Origin: a virus
Strand: one strand, 5' to 3'
Virus record (IMG/VR): IMGVR_UViG_3300037119_003930
Span: 1 to 48,523 of that record
DNA length: 48,523 bases
A program made the translations under genes and the position numbers. Numbering within the stretch: position 1 is the first letter of the stretch; each line of letters opens with the position of its first letter. Positions 1-8,142 of this stretch are shown here, in pieces. The notes beneath the pieces were generated by a model, which was not told where the DNA came from, searched no databases, and was given only the letters and a program-made list of their open reading frames with translations.

Positions 1-1
1 G

Positions 2-808
2 CACTACCTGCCGTCCCGGGTCTGGCTGGAGGAGCGGCGCCGGAAGTGGGGTGAGGGCTCCCCCCTCTGGTTGTCGAAGGTGGAGGGCCGGTTCCCCCCG
101 GACGCGAGTTCTGGCGTCATCCTCTGGTCCTGGCTGCGGGCCTGCGCGACCGATGCCAAGATCGGCCCCCTCCGGGTTCCCGTCCAACTGGGGATCGACG
201 TGGCCGGGTCCGAACTGGGCGACGAGACCGTCATCTGGGAACGGATGGGCGGGAAGCTCGGCAGGCGCTGGTCTGTCCAGTCCTCCGACCCGGAAGATGT
301 CCTCCGGAAATGTGAGGAGGCGATCCTGGAGGCTCACCCGGCCCGAGTGAAGGTCGACTCCATCGGCGTCGGCTTCGGGATTGTGGGAGGGCTCCGGCGC
401 TCTTTCCCTGACCTGGACGTGGTAGCGGTCAACGTGGCCGAGGCTGCCCCCGACCCGGAGAACTACACGAACCTCCGGGCCTGGCTGTGGTGGGAGGTGG
501 GGCGCCGCCTCTTCCAGGACCAGGTCGTGGACCTCTCCGGCCCTGACCTGGAGGACCAGTCGGAGGCGGCCCGTATCCGGCGACTGGAGATCGAGGAGTT
601 GATGAACCAACTGGCGATCCCGCAGTACAAGGAGATCAACGGGCGCATCCAGATCGAGTCGAAGGACGATATCCGGAAGCGTCTGGGTGGGGACTCCCCG
701 GACGACGCCGACGCCTGCCTGCTCGCCTATTTTGACCCGCCCAGTACCTTCGGGGTCACGTCCCAGGACTGGGATGAGGTCCTATCCGGTGAGGACTCCT
801 TCCGATGA
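2..808 (+). CDS. Terminase large subunit, C-terminal part (5' truncated by window)
   Basis: The reading frame is open from the left edge, so the N-terminal ATPase domain lies outside. What remains is the RNase H-like nuclease that cuts concatemeric DNA during headful or cos packaging. Visible features are the conserved LSKVEGRFP stretch that links ATPase and nuclease, an acidic strand IDVAGSELGDE (first metal-binding Asp), a second strand KVDSIGVGFGIV, and a late acidic DSPDDADACLLAYF motif. These match the order of catalytic acids in phage terminase nucleases. An HNH gene follows, a common arrangement next to terminases. I am sure of the family from motif order; the exact subfamily is not determined. 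Confidence 0.9.
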   Translation, partial: HYLPSRVWLEERRRKWGEGSPLWLSKVEGRFPPDASSGVILWSWLRACATDAKIGPLRVPVQLGIDVAGSELGDETVIWERMGGKLGRRWSVQSSDPEDVLRKCEEAILEAHPARVKVDSIGVGFGIVGGLRRSFPDLDVVAVNVAEAAPDPENYTNLRAWLWWEVGRRLFQDQVVDLSGPDLEDQSEAARIRRLEIEELMNQLAIPQYKEINGRIQIESKDDIRKRLGGDSPDDADACLLAYFDPPSTFGVTSQDWDEVLSGEDSFR

Positions 809-823
809 TTTAGTCTTCTGGTC

Positions 824-1444
824 GTGGCAGACCAGGTGATCTACAACGGGCGGACCTTCTACCGGGTCGGGCGCTACTTCATCGACGGGGACCGGGTAGC
901 CCTGCACCGGCAGGTCTGGGAGGACCTCCACGGCCCCATCCCCCCTGGCTGGCATATCCACCACATCGACCACAACTGGCTGAACAATGCCCCGGAGAAC
1001 CTGGAGGCCCTCCCCGGTCCGGAGCATGTCCGACGCCACGTCCTGGAGCGCTACCAGGACCCGGAGACCCGGGCCCGGGTCGCTGCCCAACTTGCCTCAG
1101 TTCGGGAGGAGGCCGCCGCCTGGCACCGGTCCCCGGAGGGAAGGGCCTGGCACTCCCAGCACGGCACTCAGATGTGGACCCCGGAGGGCCGGGCCCGGAT
1201 GGCGAAGACGAAGCCCTGCGAGGTCTGCGGCCAGGACTTCACCGCCTACCACCGGGACGCCCGGATGTGCTCCCGGGCCTGCTACCAGCGCGCTGCGAAG
1301 GCCGACCGTCGCTACGAGACCCTGGGACGGTCCTGTACGTTCTGCGGGGCTGAGTACCTGACCAACCGCCACAGGCCCACAGAGACCTGCTCTCGGTCCT
1401 GTGGGGCGAGACTGCGACACGCCCGAGCTAGGGGGGAACGATGA
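824..1444 (+). CDS. HNH endonuclease with zinc-ribbon C-terminus
   Basis: A 206-residue protein starting at GTG 824. Around residue 47 it has the HNH core HIHHIDHNWLNNAPENLE, with the two adjacent His, the Asn-rich turn and the PENL motif of HNH nucleases from phages. The C-terminal half carries two CxxC..CSR(A/S)C zinc-binding repeats, which probably help DNA binding. Its position directly after the large terminase fits either a homing endonuclease or the HNH proteins that assist terminase in packaging of HK97-like phages; the sequence does not decide between these. Its stop overlaps the next ATG. Confidence 0.85.
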   Translation: MADQVIYNGRTFYRVGRYFIDGDRVALHRQVWEDLHGPIPPGWHIHHIDHNWLNNAPENLEALPGPEHVRRHVLERYQDPETRARVAAQLASVREEAAAWHRSPEGRAWHSQHGTQMWTPEGRARMAKTKPCEVCGQDFTAYHRDARMCSRACYQRAAKADRRYETLGRSCTFCGAEYLTNRHRPTETCSRSCGARLRHARARGER

Positions 1445-1614
1445 TGACGACCACGGTGGTCCTGGACCGCACCGACTCCCCGGACCCGAACCAGTACGTC
1501 TTCACCGGGGACTATCACGTCGTGGTCCAACTCCCCGAGCAGGTCTGGCAGGACCTGGAGGAACCGGACCGGATCACGGTGCAGATCGCCCCTGGCGACA
1601 CGCTGAACACCTGA
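1441..1614 (+). CDS. Small hypothetical protein (57 aa)
   Basis: The start ATG overlaps the HNH stop codon and the stop overlaps the next ATG, so it sits in a tightly coupled head operon. The product is acidic, with alternating hydrophobic and charged residues (YHVVVQLPEQVWQDLEE). No family is recognised. GC3 bias and translational coupling on both sides support a real gene. Confidence 0.6.
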   Translation: MMTTTVVLDRTDSPDPNQYVFTGDYHVVVQLPEQVWQDLEEPDRITVQIAPGDTLNT

Positions 1615-1808
1615 TGACCCTGGAGGAGTCCCGCGCCGCCCACCCCTCGAACTATGGTCGGGTCCACGAGCGATACGTGGCAGCGTTCTCGCTCGGCCCC
1701 GGGCCGGAGGTGCCAACCTCCCCGGTCGAGCCCCGGCCCGGGGCCCTCATCCTCCAGTTCCCGGACCCCTGCATCCCCGAATGCATCCCCGGCGACGAGC
1801 AGGGTTAG
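1614..1808 (+). CDS. Small hypothetical protein (64 aa)
   Basis: ATG overlaps the previous stop by one base (TGATG). The C-terminus is proline rich and its codons contain two copies of the TGCATCCCCG element (1770 and 1782), so this end of the gene doubles as the regulatory region for the portal gene. No domain is recognised. Coding status rests on coupling and codon use, so confidence is moderate. Confidence 0.5.
   Translation: MTLEESRAAHPSNYGRVHERYVAAFSLGPGPEVPTSPVEPRPGALILQFPDPCIPECIPGDEQG
1770..1791 (+). promoter_or_regulatory. Class B late element, double copy, upstream of portal
   Basis: TGCATCCCCG occurs at 1770-1779 and again at 1782-1791, 12 bases apart. The first copy starts 42 bases before the GTG of the portal gene, the same distance as at other late genes. 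A TTAGGG sequence lies where a -10 box would be (1803-1808). Function as a late promoter element is inferred from the repeated placement. Confidence 0.55.
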
Positions 1809-1811
1809 GGC

Positions 1812-3713
1812 GTGGCAGACCGGCAGCCCCTGGACGCGTACTCGCCCCTCGGGCACTACATGGCCGTGTCAGGGGCCTCCCGGGCACCGGTCTCCTCCTG
1901 GGTCCCCGTGGAGGACCGCAGGCGCCTCTCCGCGTACTACGTCCTCGACGCGTACCGGAAGAACAGCACCAGGAACCTCCTGCGCCGGGCCACCTGGGTC
2001 CGCCGCCAGAAGCAACGGGAGTACGGCGACCCCTCACTCCTGACGAAGCGGGTCCGGTCCGGGGTCCTGGGCGACGACTTCGAGCTTGTCCTGCCAGGAG
2101 CCGACGACGACCTGGGGGACGCCCCGGACCTCCCCCCACGCCCCGACCCGGTACCGGACGACGCGGACGAGATCGACCGGCGGGTGTTCACCGTGGCCGA
2201 GGCCAGATGGAAGGACCTGGCGAACCGCACGATCGACGAGTGGGAGGAGGCCGTCCAGGACCAGCCCTTCCTCCAGGAACGCCAGCAGGAACTTCGGGAC
2301 TGGGCCGACCGGGTCCTCCTCGCCCCCCTCATGGTGGAGGCCGAGGACGACTGCGTGAACCTGGGCGACACCATCTACGCCCTGTTCCCCCAACCGGGGG
2401 ACTGGCCCCGGGTCGAAATCTACGAACCGGACGGGTACTTCCCGGTCCTGGACACGAAGCGCGACGGGTACCCGACGAAGGTCCACCTGGCCTGGGAGAT
2501 CGAGGAGCGACTGCCGGACCAGACCACCAAGCGGTTCGTGGAGCGGTACACCTGGGAACTGGTCGAGATCGCCACGATGCAGGACGTGGAGGACGTGACC
2601 TCCGACGCCACCGGCAACATCGCCGTGTCCGGCGACGACGGGACGATCCGGGCCGGTAGGCGCTACCCCTGGGCGGAGACGGAGGAGGGCGAGGAGGCGG
2701 CGGTCTCCACCGAGACCTGTCTGTTCACCCGGGGCAAGTGGGAACTGGACGCGAAGACACTGTCGAAGGTCCCCGACCTGGACCTGGGGGCCGCGGTCGA
2801 GAAGGAGCAGATCGACCTCGAATGTGACTTCCTCCCGTTCGTCCACATCCCGAACACCCCCGCCTCCAGGGACCACTTCGGGCAAGGCTCCCTGACCCTG
2901 GTGGCGCAGATCATCGACGACATCGGGCAGACCGACACGGACCTGATGGAGACGGCCCGGCTCGTCGCGGCCCCGGCGATCGCCCTCTCCGGGGCGGAGG
3001 CGAAGGACCAGACGATCCGACCCCTGACGATCTTCAACCTGGGCAAGGACGGGGCGATGACCCTCCTCGACCTGTCCGTGGGCCTCGAAAAGGTCATGGC
3101 CTTCGCCGACCGGCTCGCGGACCGTCTCTTCGTCAACTCGCAGGTCCCGGCCACCCTGGTCGGGAAGGTCAACTCCTCCGACGCCCCCTCCGGCATCGCG
3201 ATGCTCCTGGACGCCGCCCCCTTCGCCCAGTTGATCGGGACCCTCCGGATGGCCCGGGAGCCGAAGTACCGGCTCCTCCTGAAGTTCGCGCAGCGCATGG
3301 CCCAGACCGCCGGGGTCCTCCCCCCGGGCCCCACCCCGGAGGCCATGGTCGCCTTCGGGTCCTTCCTGCCTCTGGACAAGGGTCAGGTGGTGGATCACGT
3401 CGTGGCCCTCCTCCAGGCGAAGGCCATCTCCCGGGCCACCGGGATCGCGCTCCTGGTCGCAGGCGGCTTCACGATCGAGGACGCCCGCAGGGAGATCACG
3501 CAGATCGAGTCGACTGACTTCGAGGGCGCCAAGAACCTGGCCGACGCCACCGGGTCCGAGGAGGCCGCCGCCGAGTACCTGCACCGGGTCCTGCCGGAAC
3601 CGGAGGAACCGGAGGCCGGGGCTCAGCCACCGGGGGTGGAGCTTCCCCCGGGCCCGAACGAACCTCCCCCGGGGGGCCCTGAAGCCGAACCACCGGTCCC
3701 GCCACCGGCCTAA
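1812..3713 (+). CDS. Portal protein
   Basis: A 633-residue protein that forms the dodecameric DNA gate at the capsid vertex. Size and position after terminase fit phage portals. It has the portal-type mixed alpha/beta body with an acidic insert (about residues 93-120), a stretch DRLFVNSQVPATLVGKV followed by a serine/glycine loop and a long helical segment typical of the portal stem and crown, and a proline-rich C-terminal tail (about residues 596-633). Start GTG 1812 follows the class B element at the usual distance. Family assignment rests on gene order plus these features. Confidence 0.85.
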   Translation: MADRQPLDAYSPLGHYMAVSGASRAPVSSWVPVEDRRRLSAYYVLDAYRKNSTRNLLRRATWVRRQKQREYGDPSLLTKRVRSGVLGDDFELVLPGADDDLGDAPDLPPRPDPVPDDADEIDRRVFTVAEARWKDLANRTIDEWEEAVQDQPFLQERQQELRDWADRVLLAPLMVEAEDDCVNLGDTIYALFPQPGDWPRVEIYEPDGYFPVLDTKRDGYPTKVHLAWEIEERLPDQTTKRFVERYTWELVEIATMQDVEDVTSDATGNIAVSGDDGTIRAGRRYPWAETEEGEEAAVSTETCLFTRGKWELDAKTLSKVPDLDLGAAVEKEQIDLECDFLPFVHIPNTPASRDHFGQGSLTLVAQIIDDIGQTDTDLMETARLVAAPAIALSGAEAKDQTIRPLTIFNLGKDGAMTLLDLSVGLEKVMAFADRLADRLFVNSQVPATLVGKVNSSDAPSGIAMLLDAAPFAQLIGTLRMAREPKYRLLLKFAQRMAQTAGVLPPGPTPEAMVAFGSFLPLDKGQVVDHVVALLQAKAISRATGIALLVAGGFTIEDARREITQIESTDFEGAKNLADATGSEEAAAEYLHRVLPEPEEPEAGAQPPGVELPPGPNEPPPGGPEAEPPVPPPA

Positions 3714-3722
3714 GGTCGGCGG

Positions 3723-4274
3723 GTGACCGTCATCGTCGGGGTCGTCTCCGGGAAACGGGTCGTCCTCGGGTCTGATTCGGTCCTGACCGACGACTCCCAC
3801 AGCGTGATGCACGCCCAGAAGGTCCACAGCATCCCCCTGAAGAACGGGCCCGGGTTCGTGCTCCTCGGCTGTGCCGGGTTCGCGGCCGCGCAAGGGGTCC
3901 TGGTCCGGCACCTGAAGCCCCGCCCCCCGGGCAAGAAGGGGCTGGGCCCCTGGGCGCAGGCCCTGGCGGAGGAGGCCTCGGACATGCTCCTGGAACGCCA
4001 CGTCACCGCCGGGGAGGAGGAAGGGCACTGTGCGGCCCTGGACGCCCTCCTGGCCTACGGGGGGAACCTCTGGTGCCTGTCCCATCAACTCGCCACCCCG
4101 GTCGGGTCCTACGTGGCGATCGGGTCCGGGGCGATGGCGGCCTCCGGGGCCCTGCACGCCCTGGCGGTCTCCGCGCCCCATCTCCTCCCGGAGCCCCGGG
4201 TCACGTACGCGGTGGAGGCGGCTGCGGCCTCCCACCTGGAGATCAGGGGCCCCGTCCAACTCCACTCCACGTAG
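3723..4274 (+). CDS. HslV/proteasome-like Ntn hydrolase, possible capsid maturation protease
   Basis: A 183-residue protein closely resembling the HslV protease subunit. After Met removal the N-terminus is Thr1, as in the proteasome and HslV; Asp17 is in the expected GSD position, Lys32 lies in an AQKVHSI strand like the KxxxI strand of HslV, and YVAIGSG matches the IAIGSG loop with the catalytic-site Ser. The C-terminal helix resembles the HslV EKALDIA helix. No HslU unfoldase is nearby. It lies exactly between portal and scaffold, where most phages carry the prohead protease, so I infer that it processes scaffold or capsid. An alternative is a host-directed protease. Confidence 0.8.
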   Translation: MTVIVGVVSGKRVVLGSDSVLTDDSHSVMHAQKVHSIPLKNGPGFVLLGCAGFAAAQGVLVRHLKPRPPGKKGLGPWAQALAEEASDMLLERHVTAGEEEGHCAALDALLAYGGNLWCLSHQLATPVGSYVAIGSGAMAASGALHALAVSAPHLLPEPRVTYAVEAAAASHLEIRGPVQLHST

Positions 4275-4311
4275 ACAGGGGTAGACAGGTCTAGGCAGGT
4301 TGGTGTAGGGT
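4272..4311 (+). promoter_or_regulatory. Class A promoter, leaderless, for 4318 gene
   Basis: TAGACA occurs twice (4272 and 4282); the second is 18 bases before TAGGGT (4306-4311), and six bases later comes the ATG. The spacer carries the AGGTC repeats of the class A family. There is no Shine-Dalgarno sequence. Confidence 0.7.
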
Positions 4312-4317
4312 GGGGGC

Positions 4318-5118
4318 ATGACCACGACAAGCACCTCCCAGTTCACCCACTCCTCTGTCACCAAGCCCGGGTTCATCCGCATCCAGGCCTCCTGCCACCG
4401 CTGCGGCGGGACCGGCGGCTGGTCCGGCTGGCCCGGGTACACCTGCTTCCGCTGCGGCGGGAACGGCATGGAGCCCAACGGCGAGCGGGTCTACGCCTAC
4501 CCCTCCTCCTGGACCCCGGAGCAGATCAACGAGCACGCAGAGGCCCGGGAGGACCGCCGGATCAAGAACGCCGAGCGTAAGGTCGCCCGGGAGCAGGCCA
4601 AGTACGAGGCCTACCTGGGGACCCTGACCGCCGAGCAGGTCCAGGCCCTGGAAGAGGACCTCGATCAGGACCTGGTCACCACGTTCATCCTGGACATCCG
4701 CTACAAGGCACGCCGCTACATGGACCTGTCCGATCGCCAGTTGGACGCCCTGGTCCAGGCAGTCACCCGGCAGAAGTCCTGGAAGGCCGACAGGGCCACC
4801 GAGGAGGCCCGGAAGCTGGAGGCCGCCGAGGCCGCCCTGCCTGTCCCGACCGGCCGCCTGGTCATCGAGGGGGAAATCCTCACCCTGAAGGTCGTGGAGA
4901 ACGACTTCGGCTCCACCCTCAAGATGCTGGTCCAGTCGGCTGACGGCTGGAAGGTCTGGGGCACAGTCCCCTCCTCCCTCCCGGCCCAGGAGCTTCGGGG
5001 CTGCATCATCCGGTTCACTGCCACGATCGAGGCCTCCCAGGACGACCCCAAGTTCGGCTTCTTCAAGCGACCGGCCAAGGCCGAGGTCATCGGGGAGACT
5101 GAGGAGGACGGTATCTGA
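4318..5118 (+). CDS. DnaJ-type zinc-finger protein with OB-like C-terminus
   Basis: 266 residues. Residues about 26-50 contain two CxxCGGxG motifs (CHRCGGTGG and CFRCGGNGM), the zinc-binding unit of DnaJ. A charged helical or coiled-coil middle (about 70-165) follows. The C-terminus (about 180-255) has alternating beta strands (GRLVIEGEILTLKVVEN, then KVWGTVP, then IIRFTATIEAS) resembling an OB fold of single-stranded DNA binding proteins. It has its own leaderless class A promoter and its own terminator, so it is an independent unit within the head operon. A role in DNA metabolism rather than capsid structure is likely, but no exact family is recognised. Confidence 0.7.
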   Translation: MTTTSTSQFTHSSVTKPGFIRIQASCHRCGGTGGWSGWPGYTCFRCGGNGMEPNGERVYAYPSSWTPEQINEHAEAREDRRIKNAERKVAREQAKYEAYLGTLTAEQVQALEEDLDQDLVTTFILDIRYKARRYMDLSDRQLDALVQAVTRQKSWKADRATEEARKLEAAEAALPVPTGRLVIEGEILTLKVVENDFGSTLKMLVQSADGWKVWGTVPSSLPAQELRGCIIRFTATIEASQDDPKFGFFKRPAKAEVIGETEEDGI

Positions 5119-5145
5119 CCAACCCTGACTGAACTACCCTGAACC

Positions 5146-5183
5146 AACCGGCCCGGTCCTCGTCGTGGGGGACCGGGCCGGTT
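5146..5183 (+). terminator. Strong GC-rich intrinsic terminator after zinc-finger gene
   Basis: A perfect 14-base-pair stem (AACCGGCCCGGTCC with its complement) and a 10-base loop, followed by a weak T run (GCGTTTCC). It ends the 4318 transcript before the scaffold gene. Confidence 0.8.
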
Positions 5184-5196
5184 CGCGTTTCCGGAC

Positions 5197-5206
5197 TGCA
5201 TCCCCG
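5197..5206 (+). promoter_or_regulatory. Class B late element upstream of scaffold
   Basis: TGCATCCCCG begins 43 bases before the scaffold ATG and directly follows the terminator hairpin, as expected of an element that restarts late transcription. Confidence 0.55.
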
Positions 5207-5239
5207 CGAACCGGCAGGCCGTCCCGCATTCTGTCTCCG

Positions 5240-5896
5240 ATGTCAGACCCGAACCCCCATGAAGAACCGAACCAGGGCAAGCCCCCGGTAGCCCCGGAGC
5301 CCGTCCCCTCGAAGCCGGAACCCAAGCCGGAACCGAAGGGGGTCTCCCAGGCCGAGCACGACCGGGCCATCGAGGCCGCGAAGAAGTCCGCAGCCAAGCA
5401 GGCCCAGAACGAGATCGACGCGTTCTTCGCCGAGCAGAAGAGGCTCCAGGACGAGGCCGCGATGGACGAGGCCGGAAGGGCCAAGGCCGAAGCGGACCGG
5501 CTGAAGCAGGAGGCCGCCGCGGACCGGGCCGCCGCCGCCGAGATGCTCCATGCCGCGAAGGTACGGGCCAAGCTCAGTGTGGCCGGGGTGCCGGAGACCG
5601 CCCTGGACCGGGCCGTGAACCTGGTCACGGTCTCCCCCGGGGCCACGGACGAGGAGATCGACGCGGACATCAAGAAGCTGAAGGACACCGATGTCCCAGC
5701 CCTGTTCGCCGTCCAGGCTCCCCCTGCCGGAGGAGGTCCGGGTGTGAAGCCCGGGAACCGTCCCCCTGGTGGGCAACCCCCGCCGTCCGGTATCGAAGCA
5801 GGCCGGGCCAAGGCCCGGGAAGAAGCCGAAGCCGCCAAGTCCATCAACCCGCTCGACCGTTTCCAGCGTGTCGGCGGACCCGTCGGAGGAACCTGA
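5240..5896 (+). CDS. Scaffolding protein
   Basis: 218 residues between portal/protease genes and the capsid genes. The N-terminus is Pro/Glu/Lys rich, the middle (about 35-110) is a long charged alpha-helix of Ala, Glu, Lys and Arg suited to a coiled coil, and the C-terminus is Gly/Pro rich and then helical. This composition and position are standard for phage scaffolds that guide procapsid assembly. ATG 5240 is chosen because it lies 43 bases after the class B element; the open frame upstream runs back into the terminator. Confidence 0.8.
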   Translation: MSDPNPHEEPNQGKPPVAPEPVPSKPEPKPEPKGVSQAEHDRAIEAAKKSAAKQAQNEIDAFFAEQKRLQDEAAMDEAGRAKAEADRLKQEAAADRAAAAEMLHAAKVRAKLSVAGVPETALDRAVNLVTVSPGATDEEIDADIKKLKDTDVPALFAVQAPPAGGGPGVKPGNRPPGGQPPPSGIEAGRAKAREEAEAAKSINPLDRFQRVGGPVGGT

Positions 5897-5899
5897 CCC

Positions 5900-6313
5900 A
5901 TGTCGATCCAGCCCCGCACGAAGCGCACCATCGTCACCGGGACCAACTTCTCGTGGGTGGCCCCCGGTGGCATCAACGCCCTGAAGGACATGGACTCGGT
6001 CGTGCTCGACCGGTCCACGTTCGACTTCGTGACCGCCTTCCCCAACGGGTACCTGCCCTCCGGCATCACCCTGGGCAAGGTCACCGCCACCGGCCTGTAC
6101 GGGCTCTACGCCGACGCCGGGGCCGGTGGCCTCGACACGGCGGTGGGCTTCCTGGGCGCCGACGTGGAGATCGACAGTCTCCTGGCCGCCACCGTGGACG
6201 AACTGGTCCCCCTGTACTGGCACGGCGAGGTGGACGAGTCCAACCTGCCCACCGGCCACGGCCTGACCACCGCCGCGAAGACGGACCTGGCCGCCAAGTT
6301 CCGGTTCGTCTGA
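5900..6313 (+). CDS. Head decoration protein (lambda gpD-like)
   Basis: 137 residues, directly before the major capsid gene. Glycine-rich beta segments (LPSGITLGKVTATGLYGLYAD, split by a GAGG turn) and the ending HGLTTAAKTDL..KFRFV resemble trimeric decoration proteins that cap the capsid's three-fold sites and stabilise it against DNA pressure. It starts three bases after the scaffold stop. Confidence 0.7.
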   Translation: MSIQPRTKRTIVTGTNFSWVAPGGINALKDMDSVVLDRSTFDFVTAFPNGYLPSGITLGKVTATGLYGLYADAGAGGLDTAVGFLGADVEIDSLLAATVDELVPLYWHGEVDESNLPTGHGLTTAAKTDLAAKFRFV

Positions 6314-6364
6314 TCCTCCTGATCCCCATCCGCACCCCCGACCTGACCCTGGAGAAACCACAAC

Positions 6365-7417
6365 ATGGCTGATTACGTGACCGACGTGATCGATGTCCCG
6401 GAGCTTGTCGGGTACGTCCGTGAGCAGACGCAGAACAGCGACATCTTCGCCGGGGTCCTCCCGACGATCGATGTGGACGACATCGAGTACGAGCTTCAGA
6501 ACATCGACACCCGGGCGTCGATGCAGGTCGCCAAGTACCGGTCGTGGGACACGGCGCCGCCCCTCGGGAAGCGCCCCGGTATCACCATCATCGGTGGTGA
6601 GATTCCTCCCCTCGGCCTGTCGATGCGACTGGGCGAGAAGGACATCGCCCGGATCAACAAGCTCCGGGCCGGTGTCACGGAGGAGGGGGGCCAGGCGGCC
6701 CTCCGGTCCATCTACGACGACGCGGTCAACATGGTGAAGGCCGTCTACAACCGCATCTCGTGGGCGCAGATCGACCTCCTCCTGGACGGGATCGTCACGA
6801 TCGAGTCCTCGATCATCGGCCCGGACAACGCCATCCAGGCCGACTTCAGCCTCCCCGGCACCCACGTCGTGACCGCAGGCACCCTCTGGTCCGACACCGC
6901 CGCCTCCACCCCGGTCACGAACCTGGCCGCCTGGCAGAAGGTGTTCCGGTCCCACAACGGTGGGGCGAACCCCCTGTTCTGGATGGTCTCCTCGCAGATC
7001 GTGGCCGAACTGGGGCTGAACGCCCAGGTCCGGAACCTGTCCCCGTCCACCGCTGACGGCGGGGTCCGGGGGATCGTGACCGAGCAGACCGTCGCCCAGG
7101 TCATGTCCGCCCACAACATCGCCCCCATGGTGGTCGTGGACGACGAGCTTCCGGCCGTGGACGGTTCCGGCCTGGCCCGGGTCCTCCCGGAGCGCAAGGT
7201 CATCGGTGTGGGCTCCGGTCTGGGCAACACCATCTTCGGGACCTCCCCGAACGCCGGGATGCTGGCAGGCAAGGGCTTCCTGGCCTACTCGGACGCCAAG
7301 GGCGTCGTCGCCTACGTGGAGGAGTCGATCCGGCCCGCCGCGATGCTCACCACTGGCGAGGCCGTGGCGCTCCCGGTCCTCCGGGACCCGAACGCCCTGT
7401 TCGTCGCGACCGTCTGA
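6365..7417 (+). CDS. Major capsid protein (lambda gpE-like)
   Basis: 350 residues with the size, order and body of the gpE-type HK97-fold capsid family: an N-terminal arm, an E-loop/P-domain region (QVAKYRSWDTAPPLGKRPG), a spine helix with ALRSIYDDAVNMVKAVYNRI, and a C-terminal A domain with VPERKVIGVGSGLGNTIFG-type strands followed by GEAVALPVLRDPNALFVATV-like closing strands. A classical Shine-Dalgarno (GGAG, 6351-6354) precedes ATG, in contrast to the leaderless genes, consistent with high expression from a long late mRNA. Confidence 0.9.
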   Translation: MADYVTDVIDVPELVGYVREQTQNSDIFAGVLPTIDVDDIEYELQNIDTRASMQVAKYRSWDTAPPLGKRPGITIIGGEIPPLGLSMRLGEKDIARINKLRAGVTEEGGQAALRSIYDDAVNMVKAVYNRISWAQIDLLLDGIVTIESSIIGPDNAIQADFSLPGTHVVTAGTLWSDTAASTPVTNLAAWQKVFRSHNGGANPLFWMVSSQIVAELGLNAQVRNLSPSTADGGVRGIVTEQTVAQVMSAHNIAPMVVVDDELPAVDGSGLARVLPERKVIGVGSGLGNTIFGTSPNAGMLAGKGFLAYSDAKGVVAYVEESIRPAAMLTTGEAVALPVLRDPNALFVATV

Positions 7418-7429
7418 TCGGAGACCCTG

Positions 7430-7666
7430 ATGGCTGACCTGAAGCACAACGTCGAGGTGGATGGGGTCTGGTTCGGCCCGGACTACCCGGACGCCAAGCC
7501 CAACGCCGAGCAGGCGAAGGCCCTGAAGTCCGAGCACCTGTACGCCGATGACCCGGAGGCCTTCGACCCGGAGGCCGAGCCGGTCGCGGAGCCCCTGATC
7601 GGGGAGTCCAAGGACGCCCCCGCAGCGAAGACGGCGGCACCTCCGAAGCCCGACACCAAGGGCTGA
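7430..7666 (+). CDS. Small hypothetical head-region protein (78 aa)
   Basis: Acidic protein with an N-terminal beta-like part (HNVEVDGVWFGPDYPD) and a low-complexity Ala/Pro/Glu tail. It lies just after the major capsid gene, where many siphoviruses carry small head-completion proteins. No family is recognised. A similarly composed small gene (25671) precedes the tail tube gene. Confidence 0.6.
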   Translation: MADLKHNVEVDGVWFGPDYPDAKPNAEQAKALKSEHLYADDPEAFDPEAEPVAEPLIGESKDAPAAKTAAPPKPDTKG

Positions 7667-7669
7667 CCC

Positions 7670-8077
7670 GTGGCGTCCCCCGAGACGCTGGTCAAGATCG
7701 AGCAGGTCCGGGACCACGTCGGCTCCGAACCGGATGACCTCGCAGTAGAGGACGCCCTGACCCGCCAGGAGGACGATGTCCTCCGGGCCGCCCTGTCGAT
7801 CCTGCTGCGCCGTCGCGCCGACCTGATCTCCTCCCCCGGGAAGCTGTCGGTCGACCAGGACTACTCCCGGGAGACCACCAAGGTTCAACTGGACGCCCTG
7901 AACGAGAGGATCGCGGAGGTCCTCCGGCTGATCGACCTGGAGGACGGGGTCGAGGGGGACGAGGACGCGAGTGCCCTCCCTGCCGTGTCCGTGGCCCGGC
8001 TGGACCCGGACGAGGTCTCCGCACTGGACGCCGAGTGGCCCGTCTCAGAACGGGCCCTCTCCTCGGGCTGGTGGTGA
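7670..8077 (+). CDS. Putative head-tail adaptor protein
   Basis: 135 residues from GTG 7670. Mostly alpha-helical, with a conserved-looking core DALTRQEDDVLRAALSILLRRRADLI and a second helix LDALNERIAEVLRLIDLED, resembling the helical bundle of head-tail adaptors (HK97 gp6/SPP1 gp15 type). Position after the capsid supports this, but no diagnostic motif exists. Its stop overlaps the next GTG. Confidence 0.5.
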   Translation: MASPETLVKIEQVRDHVGSEPDDLAVEDALTRQEDDVLRAALSILLRRRADLISSPGKLSVDQDYSRETTKVQLDALNERIAEVLRLIDLEDGVEGDEDASALPAVSVARLDPDEVSALDAEWPVSERALSSGWW

Positions 8078-8142
8078 TCCTCTTCGTGTCCGCGTGCGTC
8101 GTGGTCCTCCTCTGGGAGTACGTCTGGGAGTGGTACCGGTGA
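8074..8142 (+). CDS. 22-residue membrane peptide
   Basis: A tiny ORF (GTG 8074, stop 8140-8142) whose start overlaps the stop of 7670 and whose stop overlaps the GTG at 8139, each as GTGA. The product is almost wholly hydrophobic (VILFVSACVVVLLWEYVWEWYR) and would be a single membrane segment with an aromatic end. The double overlap is the pattern of real genes here. Function is unknown; it may serve only as a translational coupling bridge. Confidence 0.45.
   Translation: MILFVSACVVVLLWEYVWEWYR

Noticed and set aside
2034-4478. 814-codon open frame on the - strand
   Set aside because: It lies opposite the portal and protease genes, which have clear families. Long antisense frames are expected in such GC-rich DNA.
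5243-7888. 881-codon - strand frame over the capsid genes
   Set aside because: Shadow of scaffold, decoration and capsid genes; translation is repetitive Gly/Val/Asp without domains.
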